A stretch of 64,000 nt of DNA from Micromonospora sp. CCTCC AA 2012012 (GCF_040499845.1 NZ_CP159342.1:6572001-6636000), one strand, 5' to 3'. Numbered from the stretch's first letter, positions 52,763-61,732 are shown. Program-made: numbers and translations. Notes: generated by a model from the letters alone, not told the origin.

Positions 52763-53257
52763 TCAGGCGTTGAGACGCCAGATGGCGAAGTTGAGGGCGG
52801 CGGCGAAGGTCACCCAGGCCCAGTACGGCAGCATCAGCGCCGCCGCCGGCCGGGAGACGCGCAGGAAGAGCGCGACGGTGACGCCGATCGCCAGCCACAT
52901 CAGCACGATCTCGGCGAACGCCAGCCCGTACTGGCCGGCGCCGAAGAAGAGCGGGGTCCAGATCGCGTTGAGCACGAGCTGGACGACCCAGGCCCAGAGC
53001 GCCGGGCCGAAGCCGACCCGCCGCCACACCAGCCAGCCGGCGACGGCGATCAGGGCGTAGAGCACCGTCCAGACGGGGCCGAAGAGCCAGGACGGCGGGG
53101 CCCACGAAGGCTGCTGGAGGTCGGCGTACTCCTGGGAGGTGCCCTGGACGCCGAGGCCGCCGGCGGCGGCGGCCACCGTCACCGCCGCGCCGAAGCCGAG
53201 CAGCGCCCACCACTTACGCGCGCCGGTCGTCCGCCGGCTGCCCTCCGATATCTCCAT
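52763..53257 (-). CDS. TspO/MBR family membrane protein
   Basis: 164 residues, five hydrophobic helices. The family marks are PSWAPPSWLFGPVWTVLYAL, WAWVVQLVLNAIWTPLFFG and PYWAWVTFAAALNFAIWRLN. Members bind porphyrins and sterols and take part in oxidative stress or tetrapyrrole handling. ATG 53257 with a weak upstream site. Not clearly in an operon. Confidence 0.9.
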   Translation of the reverse strand: MEISEGSRRTTGARKWWALLGFGAAVTVAAAAGGLGVQGTSQEYADLQQPSWAPPSWLFGPVWTVLYALIAVAGWLVWRRVGFGPALWAWVVQLVLNAIWTPLFFGAGQYGLAFAEIVLMWLAIGVTVALFLRVSRPAAALMLPYWAWVTFAAALNFAIWRLNA

Positions 53258-53407
53258 GGTCGAGAGGTTTCCGCCTGCGGCGGCCGGTAAACGTCACCGG
53301 GCCCGGCACACAGAACGCCGGGGTCGCCGTGCCCGGGCTCTCCTGTCTGGGAGGACGGAGATCCGGACCCGACGACCCCGGCGGGTCGAGGTGGATACGA
53401 ACGGGCG

Positions 53408-53551
53408 TTAACTGAAGATGCTGACGCCACCCGGGCCGACCAGAAGACCGACCACGATGAGGACGATGCCCCACAGGATCTGCCGGCGGAACAGCGCGAA
53501 GATGCCGGCGACCACGAGTACGACTGCGAGAATCCAAAGAAGCAGCTCCAT
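53408..53551 (-). CDS. GPGG-motif small membrane protein (47 residues)
   Basis: A micro-gene that length cut-offs would miss. The product is MELLLWILAVVLVVAGIFAL followed by a basic turn FRRQ, a second hydrophobic helix and the end GLLVGPGGVSIFS. The two-helix hairpin plus GPGG end marks a conserved actinobacterial small-protein family. ATG 53551; no strong ribosome site. Between TspO and the phosphoesterase genes, same strand. Confidence 0.8.
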   Translation of the reverse strand: MELLLWILAVVLVVAGIFALFRRQILWGIVLIVVGLLVGPGGVSIFS

Positions 53552-53591
53552 GACTGCTGAATACCCGCCCCGTCGTTCCCAGAAACCTGGT

Positions 53592-54317
53592 TCAGCCCAC
53601 TAGATGATCTCCCAGGTGGAAGATGCTGTACGCCTGCTTGATGACCGGGTGGGCGACGTTGCGGACCCGTACCCCGCCCGGCGTGGTGCCCCGTTCCGTG
53701 CCGGCGTGCGCGTGCCCGTGCAGGGCCAGCGCGGTCGGCGCCGAGTCGATCGCCTGCCCCAACTGGTACGACCCCAGGAACGGGTAGATCTCCAGCGGCT
53801 CGCCGGCCAGGGTGTCCGGCACGGGGGAGTAGTGGGTGAGCGCGACCAGCAGGTCGCAGTCCAGCTCGCGCAGCGCCTTGCCCAGCGCCTCCGCGCTCTC
53901 GTTGGTCGTCCGGACGAAGGCCTTCATCTCCGGCTCACCGAAGTCGCTGGCGCAGCGGCCGGCGAAACCACCGCCGAAGCCCTTCACCCCGGCCACACCG
54001 AGCCGCCCGGCGGGGGTCTCCAGCACGGTCCCGGTCCCCTCCAGCACGGTGATCCCGGCGTCCTCCAGCACCTTCACCACCTGTGGCACCTGGTCGCACT
54101 GGTGGTCGTGGTTGCCGAGCACGGTGATCACCGGTACGCCCAGCCCGCCGAACTCCTGCGCCACGCAGCGGGCCTCCGACTCGGTGCCGTGCCGGGTCAG
54201 GTCGCCGGCGAGCAGCAGCACGTCCGCGCAGTCCGGCAGCTCCTCCAGGGCCGGCCGGAACCGGCCGACCACGTCCTCGTCCAGATGCACGTCGCCGACG
54301 GCGGCGATCCGGATCAC
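53592..54317 (-). CDS. Metallophosphoesterase
   Basis: 241 residues of calcineurin-like fold. Metal motifs in order are GDVHL, LAGDLTRHG, LGNHDHQ, LTHYSP and HGHAHAG. Cytoplasmic. The natural substrate cannot be named; the family includes nucleotidases and phosphodiesterases. GTG 54317 has GGAGGTGCACC upstream. Follows the BON gene by 13 bp. Confidence 0.9.
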   Translation of the reverse strand: MIRIAAVGDVHLDEDVVGRFRPALEELPDCADVLLLAGDLTRHGTESEARCVAQEFGGLGVPVITVLGNHDHQCDQVPQVVKVLEDAGITVLEGTGTVLETPAGRLGVAGVKGFGGGFAGRCASDFGEPEMKAFVRTTNESAEALGKALRELDCDLLVALTHYSPVPDTLAGEPLEIYPFLGSYQLGQAIDSAPTALALHGHAHAGTERGTTPGGVRVRNVAHPVIKQAYSIFHLGDHLVG

Positions 54318-54330
54318 TGGTGCACCTCCC

Positions 54331-54603
54331 TCATGGCAGCTCCTCGACCTGGGTGGGCGCCTGCGCCCGGATCACCCCGATGTCGCTGGTGACCGGCACG
54401 TCGGGGAAGCGTTCGGCGACCCGGCGCAGGATCTCCTCGCGCCGGTGCGGGCTCTCCACCTCGCCGTAGAGGACCAGGCCCCGCTCGCGGCGGACCACCG
54501 TGATCCCCTGTTCGGCGACGGCGGGGTCCTCGGCCAGCAGCCGGTGGATCTCCGCCTCCACGTACTCGTCCGGCGGTGCGGCGCCGCCGTGCTGCTCGGT
54601 CAC
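54331..54603 (-). CDS. BON-domain protein
   Basis: 90 residues. A single BON domain: EYVEAEIHRLLAEDPAVAEQ, ITVVRRERGLVLYGEVESPH, then an alpha-beta end. No signal peptide. BON domains bind membranes or polysaccharides. GTG 54603 overlaps the upstream stop (GTGA), so the gene is coupled to the nucleotidyltransferase; GGGAGACACC lies in front. Confidence 0.85.
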   Translation of the reverse strand: MTEQHGGAAPPDEYVEAEIHRLLAEDPAVAEQGITVVRRERGLVLYGEVESPHRREEILRRVAERFPDVPVTSDIGVIRAQAPTQVEELP

Positions 54604-55184
54604 GGTGTCTCCCTTCCTCCCGGTGCGCCGGCGTGCGGCAGCACGTCCAGCCGGTCGAGCAGCACCAGGAAAGCCTCCGCGTACGGCGAGTGCTGCGTCT
54701 CCTTCCGTACCCGTTCCCAGTCGATCTGTTCCCGCAGCGACCGGGCCAGCGGCAGGGCCCGGGCGAAGTCGCAGTAGTGCTGGGAGAAGCTGAGCAGCTT
54801 GTGCACCATGAGCTGACTGGCCGAGAGGACCGGCATGTGGATGGCGTCGACCGGCCGCACGATGGTGTCGGCGAAGGTCTCCTCGGTCACCGGCGTCTCG
54901 ATCGGCCGGTGGATGAGGTCCACCATCCGACCCTCGTCGTAGACCTTCACCAGCCAGTCCTCGGGCGGACGCTCGGCGGTGAAGCCGGCCTCGACGAGCG
55001 CCGCCAGGGCCCGGTCGACGTCCTGCTCGCGCAGGAGGAAGTCCACGTCGTGTTCGCTGGAGTGGCCGCCGTGCGCATAGACGGCGAAGCTGCCGCCGAG
55101 CGCGAACGGGATCTCGGACTGCTTGAGCACGGCGGCGACCTTCTTGAGCGTGTGCACCAGGGTCTCGTCCCCGCGCTCGGCCAT
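54600..55184 (-). CDS. Nucleotidyltransferase-fold protein
   Basis: 194 residues. The catalytic-type segment ALGGSFAVYAHGGHSSEHDVDFLL has the G-S and D-x-D of the family. The rest is helical (LSASQLMVHKLLSFSQHYCD). Possible roles include aminoglycoside-type nucleotide transfer or a toxin-antitoxin-like kinase, neither supported further. ATG 55184 has GGGAGACC upstream. First gene of a three-gene operon with BON and phosphoesterase. Confidence 0.8.
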   Translation of the reverse strand: MAERGDETLVHTLKKVAAVLKQSEIPFALGGSFAVYAHGGHSSEHDVDFLLREQDVDRALAALVEAGFTAERPPEDWLVKVYDEGRMVDLIHRPIETPVTEETFADTIVRPVDAIHMPVLSASQLMVHKLLSFSQHYCDFARALPLARSLREQIDWERVRKETQHSPYAEAFLVLLDRLDVLPHAGAPGGRETP

Positions 55185-55342
55185 CTCGGTCTCCCGTCGT
55201 CGTGGGTGTGGCGGTGGGAATTGAAGTTGCGTACCCGGCGATCTGGCCGGCCACACCTGTCCCGCTACGCGACGGGTCGCCAAGCGGACGAAGTCGGACA
55301 TTCCGCCCGGCTGGCGGGCGCGGGTCGGATAATCTGTGGAGG

Positions 55343-56059
55343 GTGGCTGACTCACGGCGGGCGCGGCGCGGCGGGGCCCGGTTGCGCGCCGTCGCCCTGA
55401 TCGGCATCGACGGATCGGGCAAGACCACCCAGGCGCACCGGCTCGCCGAGGCGCTCACCGCGGCCGGTCGCCCGGCCACCTACCACCGCAACGCCAGCGG
55501 CCGGCGCTGGCTGGGCCGGCTCGCCCAGCGGCTCGGTCGGCCGGACCCGCAGCGGCTCGTCGGCCGCAACGGGGTGCTCGCCGTGGAGTCCGTGCTGCGC
55601 TGGCTGGCCATCGCCGCCGCGCTGCTGACCTGCCTGGTCACCGGACGGACCGCGGTGATGGACCGCTACTCCGCCTGCCAGTACGCCAGCATCCGGGTGC
55701 ACGGCGGTCAGCGCTGGGAGCGGCTGGCCCGGGCCGGCTACCGGATCTTCCCCGCCCCGCAGGTCACCTTCCTGCTGACCGTGGACCCGGCCGAGGCGTA
55801 CCGGCGGATCGAGCAGCGGGGGACCGACCACGAGAGCATGGGCTGGCTCACCGCCGCGGACACCGCGTACCGGACGTTGCCGGAATATGCGGGTTTCGTG
55901 GTGGTGGACGCGGGCGGCTCGCCGGAGGAGGTGTCCCGGCGGATCCGGGCCCACCTCGCCGAATGGCTGCCCGGCGACCCGTCACGGGCCGACGACGAAC
56001 CGCCCCGGGCGGGTGCCACCCCGGCGACCGGGTGGCGGCCGACGCCGGTCCGCCGGTAG
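55343..56059 (+). CDS. Thymidylate-kinase-like nucleotide kinase
   Basis: 238 residues. P-loop GIDGSGKTTQ (about 19-28) and DRYSACQYAS resemble dTMP kinase. An Ala/Leu-rich segment (SVLRWLAIAAALLTCLV) and a lengthened tail (PPRAGATPATGWRPT) depart from housekeeping Tmk, so it may act on another nucleotide. GTG 55343 has GGAGG just before it; upstream in-frame starts do not fit. Divergent from the nucleotidyltransferase operon. Confidence 0.8.
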   Translation: MADSRRARRGGARLRAVALIGIDGSGKTTQAHRLAEALTAAGRPATYHRNASGRRWLGRLAQRLGRPDPQRLVGRNGVLAVESVLRWLAIAAALLTCLVTGRTAVMDRYSACQYASIRVHGGQRWERLARAGYRIFPAPQVTFLLTVDPAEAYRRIEQRGTDHESMGWLTAADTAYRTLPEYAGFVVVDAGGSPEEVSRRIRAHLAEWLPGDPSRADDEPPRAGATPATGWRPTPVRR

Positions 56060-56274
56060 GCCGGGACGCCGCTGCCTGCGCCGCCGGCCCCCGGCCGTCC
56101 GGCGGGCCGGTCGGACCCGTCCGGCCGGTACGGGGTGGACGACGGCCGGTCCCCGACCCGGCCGGGACGGGGAGTCGACCGGAGCGGGGGAGGCGGCCGG
56201 GCTGCGGCAATGGGATCCTGGCCAGGAGAGGGTCACTCGGAAGGCGGTACTTTTCCGGATAGGTGCGGTCGTGG

Positions 56275-56303
56275 TTGACGGTCACGCCTCGTGAAAGTAA
56301 GTT
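56275..56303 (+). promoter_or_regulatory. Promoter of the RpiR-murQ operon
   Basis: TTGACG (56275-56280) and TAAGTT (56298-56303) lie 17 bp apart. The start of transcription would be only a few bases before GTG 56310, so the message is nearly leaderless. Confidence 0.6.
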
Positions 56304-56306
56304 TCA
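56292..56306. promoter_or_regulatory. Putative RpiR/MurR operator
   Basis: TGAAA and TTTCA flank GTAAG in a perfect inverted repeat that overlaps the -10. It suggests autoregulation by the RpiR protein encoded directly downstream. Confidence 0.65.
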
Positions 56307-56309
56307 TCC

Positions 56310-57224
56310 GTGGCGAAGAGTCCGAAGATTTCTGTGAGTCACGAGCCCGGTGGACTGATCGTCCACATCAGTGGCCTGCTCCCGTCGCTGTCCCCGGCCG
56401 AGCAGCGGGTCGCCCGGCTGGTCGTCTCCGACCCGGCCGACGCCGCCCGGCGCACCATCACCGACCTCGCCACCGCCGCCGAGACCTCGGAGGCGACCGT
56501 CATCCGGTTCTGCCGGTCGGTCGGCATGGACGGCTACCCGCAGCTGCGGATCCGGCTCGCCGCCGAGGCGGCCCGCCGGATCGAGCCGCCGGACGCCCGG
56601 GTGGTGGGTGGCGACATCCCGCCCGGCGCCGACCTGGCCCAGATCATCGCGACCATCGCGTTCAACGACGCGCGCGCCGTCGAGGAGACGGCCGAGCAGC
56701 TCGACCCGGCCGTCTGCGAGCAGGTCGTCGAGGCGATCGCGGGAGCCGGTCGGATCGACGTCTACGGGGCCGGCGCCAGCGGCTTCGTCGCCTCCGACTT
56801 CCAGCAGAAGCTGCACCGGATCGGCCGCATCGCGTTCTACTTCCCGGACGTGCACACCGCGCTGACCTCTGCCGCGCTGCTCGGTCGGGGCGACGTGGCG
56901 ATCGGCATCTCGCACACCGGCACCACCTCCGACGTCATCGAGGTGCTGGAGCAGGCCCGGGCGCGGGGCGCGACCACGGTGGCGCTGACCAACTTCCCCC
57001 GGTCGCCGATCACCGAGGTGGCCGACCACGTGCTCACCACGGCGGCCCGCGAGACCACCTACCGCTCCGGCGCGACGGCCAGCCGGCTGGCCCAGCTCAC
57101 CGTCGTCGACTGCCTCTTCGTCGGGGTGGCGGCGCGTAACCGGGCCCGGGCCAGGAAGGCGCTGGAGGCGACCGCCGAGGCGGTCCAGTCCCATCGGGTC
57201 GGACCCGGCCGGAGGCGGGCGTGA
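56310..57224 (+). CDS. MurR/RpiR-family regulator
   Basis: 304 residues. N-terminal HTH of RpiR type (RTITDLATAAETSEATVIRFCRSVGMDGYPQLRIRLA) followed by a SIS domain with IDVYGAGASGFVASDFQQKL and ISHTGTTSDVIEVL, which should bind MurNAc-6-P or GlcNAc-6-P. GTG 56310. The stop overlaps the murQ start (GTGA). Confidence 0.9.
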   Translation: MAKSPKISVSHEPGGLIVHISGLLPSLSPAEQRVARLVVSDPADAARRTITDLATAAETSEATVIRFCRSVGMDGYPQLRIRLAAEAARRIEPPDARVVGGDIPPGADLAQIIATIAFNDARAVEETAEQLDPAVCEQVVEAIAGAGRIDVYGAGASGFVASDFQQKLHRIGRIAFYFPDVHTALTSAALLGRGDVAIGISHTGTTSDVIEVLEQARARGATTVALTNFPRSPITEVADHVLTTAARETTYRSGATASRLAQLTVVDCLFVGVAARNRARARKALEATAEAVQSHRVGPGRRRA

Positions 57225-58177
57225 CGGCCCGCCCGGTGGAGCGCGACGAGGTGGCCCCGGTGGCGTCGGCCCGACCGGTGGTCCGGGTCGGCTCGCCCAC
57301 CGAGCGGCGCAACCCGCTCAGCGTCGACCTGGACCTGATGTCCACCCGCGACGTGCTCACGGTCATCAACGAGGCCGACCGTCGGGTGCCGGCCGCGGTG
57401 GCCGCCGTCCTCGACGAGATCGCCGAGACCGTCGACCTGGCCGTGGCGGCGCTGCGCGGCGGTCACCGGGTCCACTACTTCGGCGCCGGCACGTCCGGCC
57501 GGCTGGGCGTGCTCGACGCCGCCGAACTGGCCCCGACCTTCAACTCGCCGCGGCACTGGTTCTGCTCCCACCTGGCCGGCGGTCCGGAAGCGATGTGGCG
57601 GGCCGTGGAGGACGCCGAGGACGACCAGCGCGGCGGCGCCGCCGAGGCCGCCGAGTGCGTACGCCCCGGCGACCTGGTCGTCGGGCTGGCGGCCAGCGGG
57701 CGCACCCCGTACGTCCTCGGGGCGCTCGCCACGTCCCGTGCGCAGGGGGCCGGTACGGTGCTGCTCTGCGCCAATCCGGAGGCCGAGGCCGCCCCGTCGG
57801 TGGACGTCTTCATCGGGGTGGACACCGGACCCGAGGTGATCACCGGCTCGACCCGGATGAAGGCGGGCACCGCGCAGAAGCTGGTGCTGAACACGTTCTC
57901 CACCGCCGTGATGGTGCGGCTGGGCCGGGTCTACTCCAACCTGATGATCGACATGGTGGCCACCAACGCGAAGCTGCGCGGCCGGATGATCTCGATCCTG
58001 ATGGAGGCCACCGGCTGTGCCGAGGAGGTCTGCCGGCGGGCCCTGCACGAGGCCGACGGCGACCTGAAGACCGCGCTGGTCTCCCTGGTCTCCGGCGCCG
58101 AGGTCTCCGCCGCCCGGGCCGCGCTGGCCCGCTCCGCCGACCAGGTACGCGACGCGCTGCACCTGCTCGCCTCCTGA
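57221..58177 (+). CDS. murQ: N-acetylmuramic acid 6-phosphate etherase
   Basis: Cleaves the lactyl ether of MurNAc-6-P to give GlcNAc-6-P and D-lactate in cell-wall recycling. 318 residues with SIS fold: YFGAGTSGRLGVLDAAELAPTF, the catalytic Glu region in the same block, and VITGSTRMKAGTAQKLVLN. An N-terminal extension of about 30 residues precedes the family start. GTG 57221 overlaps the regulator gene by 4 bp. No MurNAc kinase or transporter is adjacent. Confidence 0.93.
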   Translation: MTARPVERDEVAPVASARPVVRVGSPTERRNPLSVDLDLMSTRDVLTVINEADRRVPAAVAAVLDEIAETVDLAVAALRGGHRVHYFGAGTSGRLGVLDAAELAPTFNSPRHWFCSHLAGGPEAMWRAVEDAEDDQRGGAAEAAECVRPGDLVVGLAASGRTPYVLGALATSRAQGAGTVLLCANPEAEAAPSVDVFIGVDTGPEVITGSTRMKAGTAQKLVLNTFSTAVMVRLGRVYSNLMIDMVATNAKLRGRMISILMEATGCAEEVCRRALHEADGDLKTALVSLVSGAEVSAARAALARSADQVRDALHLLAS

Positions 58178-58646
58178 CGCCCCGCCCGCCTCCTGGTACT
58201 CCGCCCCGCGGGCGCTCCGTCGGTGCATCCGGACACCGGGTGCGACGCGTATCACGCTGTGGAGGGGACGTCTCTCCCGGAGCGGATTGTTCAACCAGGC
58301 GTGGGGTAATCATGATCCGTGGCTGAACCAACCGGGCCACCGACGCGTATCTGGCAGTGACCAGGATCGCAACCCGGCGGTGACGCGGATCGCTGTGTTC
58401 ATGGAATTCGCAATGGTGCGATTCCATGGGCGGATGACGATTCCGCTGATCCGTCCTCCTGTTCACGCAGCTTACGGGGGCGGCCGGGGCGAGGGCCCTG
58501 ACAGCAAACGTGGACCGGGCTCTCAGCTACTACTCAGGCATTCGTGACACTTTCGACTCACGAACTGGAATCCCCGACGCGTCTCATCTGTTGTGTAGGT
58601 GTCAGCACCGAGGGCACAACGGAGGTACGGGGAAGGGCTGACGGAC
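58178..58646. other. Long gap before the sigma-factor gene
   Basis: About 470 bp. It holds an inverted repeat at 58401 and GTCAGCACCG-like AT-poorer sequence near the gene, but no clear -35/-10, no convincing ORF and no tRNA. Its length suggests complex control of the sigma gene. Confidence 0.6.
58401..58427. promoter_or_regulatory. Inverted repeat upstream of the sigma factor
   Basis: ATGGAATTCGCA and TGCGATTCCAT pair with one bulged T around ATGG. It is AT-richer than its surroundings and about 220 bp before the sigma start. Confidence 0.35.
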
Positions 58647-59642
58647 GTGGGGATGGCAAGGAACCGGGCAACCGGCGCGAGCGAGGGGACCGTGGGCATC
58701 GTGGACAAGAACATCGGCATGCGTACCGACGAGGTCGCCGAGGAGCGTGACCTGGTCGGCGTCTACCTGCACGAGATCTCCCGGACGCCGCTGCTGGACG
58801 CCGCCAAGGAGGTCGACCTCTCCAAGGCCATCGAGGCGGGCCTCTACGCCGAGCACCTGCTCGGCGAGGACCGCGTCCCGGCCGGCGTCGACCGGGAGGA
58901 CCTGGAGCGACTGGTCGTCGAGGGCGAGCGGGCGAAGGACCTCTTCATCCGCGCCAACCTCCGGCTGGTCGTGTCGATCGCCCGGCGCTACGTGCGCTCC
59001 GGGATGCCCATGCTGGACCTGATCCAGGAGGGCAACACCGGCCTGGTGCGGGCGGTCGAGAAGTTCGACTACGAGCGGGGCTACAAGTTCTCCACCTACG
59101 CCACCTGGTGGATCCGGCAGGCGATCAGCCGGGCCATCGCCCAGCAGGAGCGCACCGTACGGCTCCCCGTGCACCTGGTGGAGGACGTCAACCGGATGCG
59201 CAACGTGGCCCGGCAGCTCACCCGTGAGCTGGGTGGCGACCCGGAGCCGGAGCAGATCGCGGCCTCCCTCGGCGTCACCGTCGAGCGGGTCAACGAGCTG
59301 GTCCGCTGGTCGCAGGACACCGTCTCACTGGACACCCCGGTGGGCGACGACGGCGACACCAACCTCGGTGACCTGGTCGCCGACAGTGACGCCCCGTCGC
59401 CGGAGGACATCGTCCTCACCGGCCTGGAGCGGCAGCGGATCGAGGGACTGCTCAACCACCTCGACGACCGTTCCGCCGGCATCATGCGGGCCCGCTACGG
59501 CCTGGAGGACGGCCGGGAGCACTCGCTGACCGAGGTCGCGTCGCGCTTCTCGCTCTCCCGCGAGCGGATCCGCCAGCTCGAGATCCAGGCCCTCGGCCGG
59601 CTCCGTGAGCTGGCCCGGGCGGAGGGGCTGCAGGCGGCCTGA
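58647..59642 (+). CDS. Group 2 sigma-70 family sigma factor
   Basis: 331 residues without region 1.1. Region 2 (DLIQEGNTGLVRAVEKFDYERGYKFSTYATWWIRQAI) and region 4.2 (LTEVASRFSLSRERIRQLEIQALGRL) are nearly identical to the principal sigma of the phylum, so promoter choice should overlap with it. It matches the SigB/HrdD-type accessory sigmas used in stationary phase or stress. GTG 58647 has GGAAGGG nine bases upstream; ATG 58653 is the alternative. A strong terminator follows. Confidence 0.92.
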   Translation: MGMARNRATGASEGTVGIVDKNIGMRTDEVAEERDLVGVYLHEISRTPLLDAAKEVDLSKAIEAGLYAEHLLGEDRVPAGVDREDLERLVVEGERAKDLFIRANLRLVVSIARRYVRSGMPMLDLIQEGNTGLVRAVEKFDYERGYKFSTYATWWIRQAISRAIAQQERTVRLPVHLVEDVNRMRNVARQLTRELGGDPEPEQIAASLGVTVERVNELVRWSQDTVSLDTPVGDDGDTNLGDLVADSDAPSPEDIVLTGLERQRIEGLLNHLDDRSAGIMRARYGLEDGREHSLTEVASRFSLSRERIRQLEIQALGRLRELARAEGLQAA

Positions 59643-59660
59643 CCTGGTAGTAATGACGAA

Positions 59661-59699
59661 CGAACGGCCGGCGTCCGATAGGGGGACGCCGGCCGTTCG
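59661..59699. terminator. Terminator between sigma factor and NlpC/P60 genes
   Basis: A perfect 16-bp stem with a 7-base loop, between convergent genes. Confidence 0.9.
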
Positions 59700-59725
59700 C
59701 CATGTGCGGGTCAGTGAGGTCGGGG

Positions 59726-60721
59726 TCAGCGCACCCGGCCGTACCCGGCGATCGGCATGATGTCCATGCCCCGCTTGCTGACGTTGCGGCCCGCGCTCGG
59801 CGCGTCGATGATCTGACCGCCGCCGACATAGAGCGCGACGTGCCCCAGGCCGGAGTAGAAGACCAGGTCGCCCGGTTGCAGAGAGCTACGGCTGACGCGT
59901 GAGGTGGCGTCCCACTGCATCGCCGCGTTGTGCGGCAGCGACTTGCCGGCCGCCCGCCAGGAGGCGAGCGTCAGGCCCGAGCAGTCGTACCCGTCGGGAC
60001 CGTCCGCCCCCCAGACGTACGGCTTGCCGACCGCGCCGTAGGCGTACCGGACGGCGGTGCCGGCCGAGCCGGAGATCGCCGGGGCGCTCCCCGCGGACGA
60101 CTTCGCCCTGGGCGGTGGGGCCTCGGTGGCCCGGCCGTAGGCCTGCCGGCGCAGCTCGTAGAGGCGCTTCAGATCCGTCTCGATCTTCTGCTTGCCGATG
60201 GTGAGCTGCTTGGCCTGGGCGGCCTGGCGGGCCAGCGTGGCGTCCAGCCGGGTCTTCTGGTCGATCAGCTTCCGCTGGTCGGAGGTGAACCCGGCGATGG
60301 TCTCCTGGCGCTGCCGGGTCAGCTGGTCCAGGGTGCCCAGCCGCTCCATCATGGCGCCGGAACCGCCCGGCAGGAGCAGGGCCTCGGCCGTGCGCAGCTT
60401 GCCGGTCTTGTACGCGGTCGCGGCCATCGCGCCGACGTCGGCGCGGCTCTGCTCGGCCTGCGCCTGCAAGGGACCGATCTTGACCTGCAACGCGGCCACC
60501 GTCTTCTGGTTGGCCTTGATCTCCTCGCTGAGCTTGTTGTAGGACTCGACGATTCGCTCCAGCTCAGTCGAGGACTTCTCGATCTGCTTCGTCAACTCGG
60601 CGGGGGTGGGCTCGGCCCGAGCCACCGCAGCCGGGGCGAGCAGCACGGCCGAGAGACCGGCCACCGCCAGCGTGCGCAGCAGGATCCGTAAGGACGACAA
60701 GAGCGGAAAGCTCCTCTCCAC
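59726..60721 (-). CDS. Secreted NlpC/P60 peptidoglycan hydrolase with coiled-coil N-terminus
   Basis: 331 residues: signal peptide ending AVARAEP, a long coiled coil (about 38-200) and a C-terminal NlpC/P60 cysteine peptidase domain. Catalytic Cys in GYDCSGLTLASW, His in GLGHVALYVGG, third polar residue near IIDAPS. It resembles the RipA/RpfB-partner hydrolases that cleave stem peptides. GTG 60721 overlaps GGAGG; TTG 60700 with GGAGAGGAG in front is an equally good start. Divergent from the DUF6232 gene. Confidence 0.9.
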   Translation of the reverse strand: MERSFPLLSSLRILLRTLAVAGLSAVLLAPAAVARAEPTPAELTKQIEKSSTELERIVESYNKLSEEIKANQKTVAALQVKIGPLQAQAEQSRADVGAMAATAYKTGKLRTAEALLLPGGSGAMMERLGTLDQLTRQRQETIAGFTSDQRKLIDQKTRLDATLARQAAQAKQLTIGKQKIETDLKRLYELRRQAYGRATEAPPPRAKSSAGSAPAISGSAGTAVRYAYGAVGKPYVWGADGPDGYDCSGLTLASWRAAGKSLPHNAAMQWDATSRVSRSSLQPGDLVFYSGLGHVALYVGGGQIIDAPSAGRNVSKRGMDIMPIAGYGRVR

Positions 60722-61207
60722 CTCCTCGCCACGGCGGGTCCTCGCCGGGGCGACACCGGCCCGGGGCCATCCGGGTGGATGGCGGTCTACCGGGTGCGGC
60801 CTGCCCAACCTAACCCGTTGCGCGATTGGATGGCAGTTGAAGCAGGGGCGAATGTTGGCAAAGCGTCAGCAAATGCTCCTGGGACCGGTGACCGTTCGTG
60901 TCCGGATTTTCGGCGTCCCGTCGTGGCCGACGGCACGGTTGGGCGGTACGCGCGGCTGGTCCGATTCGTCGTTCTGGACGGATGTCGCCAGCGAGCACAG
61001 CGCGAAGTCCGGACAAAGGCGGAAATGGATTCTGTTTGTCGGCATGCCCGGTCGGCCGGTACGGACCCCGCCGGGACCGATCCGGCTGCCGCGCTGGCGC
61101 GTTCGCCACACAATGAAGCCCGCAGCCGGGAATCCCGCAGGGCGACATCACCGCAGCTCGCCGGCGGGGGAGCAGGGAACCGGCGCGCCCGGCCCTGGGA
61201 GGACGCC
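60722..61207. other. Divergent gap upstream of the NlpC/P60 gene
   Basis: 486 bp. It is less GC-rich than coding DNA and contains short repeats such as GCAAAGCG/GCAAATGC, but I see no complete gene. I looked for a ydaO (cyclic di-AMP) riboswitch, common before such hydrolases in actinobacteria, and found no convincing core. Confidence 0.5.
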
Positions 61208-61732
61208 GTGCAGATCGATGGCTCCGCAACCCACCCACCCCGATCGCCGAAGGCGACCGCCGCCCCGAACCTGCTCTACGCACGGCCCGGGATCGTCGTC
61301 ACCACCGAACGCTTCACCGTCGGCCACCGCAGCTGGCCGGTCGCCGAACTGACCCAGCTCTGGACCACCCGCGGGCCGCACGACCGGCTGGCGGTCCGCG
61401 CCGTCGCGGTCACCGCCGCCACCATCGGCGCGGTCGGGGTGCTGCTCGGCTTCACCGGCGGGCTGGAGCGGCTCACCGCCGGGGCGTACCTGGCGCTGGG
61501 GGCGGTCGGCCTGCTGCCCGTGCTGCTCGTGCTGGCCGGCGACCGCTGGCGACCGCCCGCGTACGAGCTGTGGGGGCGGCACCGGGGCGTCGAGGTGCTG
61601 CTGTTCAGCAGCGACGACGAGCGACAGTTCGGTCAGGTGACCCGGGCGCTGCGGCGGGCCCGCGAAGGGCTCCGCCACGGCGGGTGGGAGGACCCGCTGG
61701 CCGGCGCCACTCCGTGGCGGCCACACCGCTGA
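61208..61732 (+). CDS. DUF6232-family membrane protein
   Basis: 174 residues with two membrane helices (AVAVTAATIGAVGVLLGF and LALGAVGLLPVLLVLAG). A beta-rich part (LYARPGIVVTTERFTVG) comes first and a Arg/Glu-rich end follows (FGQVTRALRRAREGL). Function unknown. GTG 61208 has GGGAGGACG upstream. Confidence 0.8.
   Translation: MQIDGSATHPPRSPKATAAPNLLYARPGIVVTTERFTVGHRSWPVAELTQLWTTRGPHDRLAVRAVAVTAATIGAVGVLLGFTGGLERLTAGAYLALGAVGLLPVLLVLAGDRWRPPAYELWGRHRGVEVLLFSSDDERQFGQVTRALRRAREGLRHGGWEDPLAGATPWRPHR

Noticed and set aside
58178..58646. tRNA or small RNA gene
   Set aside because: No T-loop-like GGTTCRA with matching cloverleaf arms and no promoter-terminator pair was found.
60722..61207. ydaO (cyclic di-AMP) riboswitch before the NlpC/P60 gene
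   Set aside because: A CCCGGTAG-like fragment near the gene resembles the 3' part, but the GGGGAACC and other core blocks are absent.
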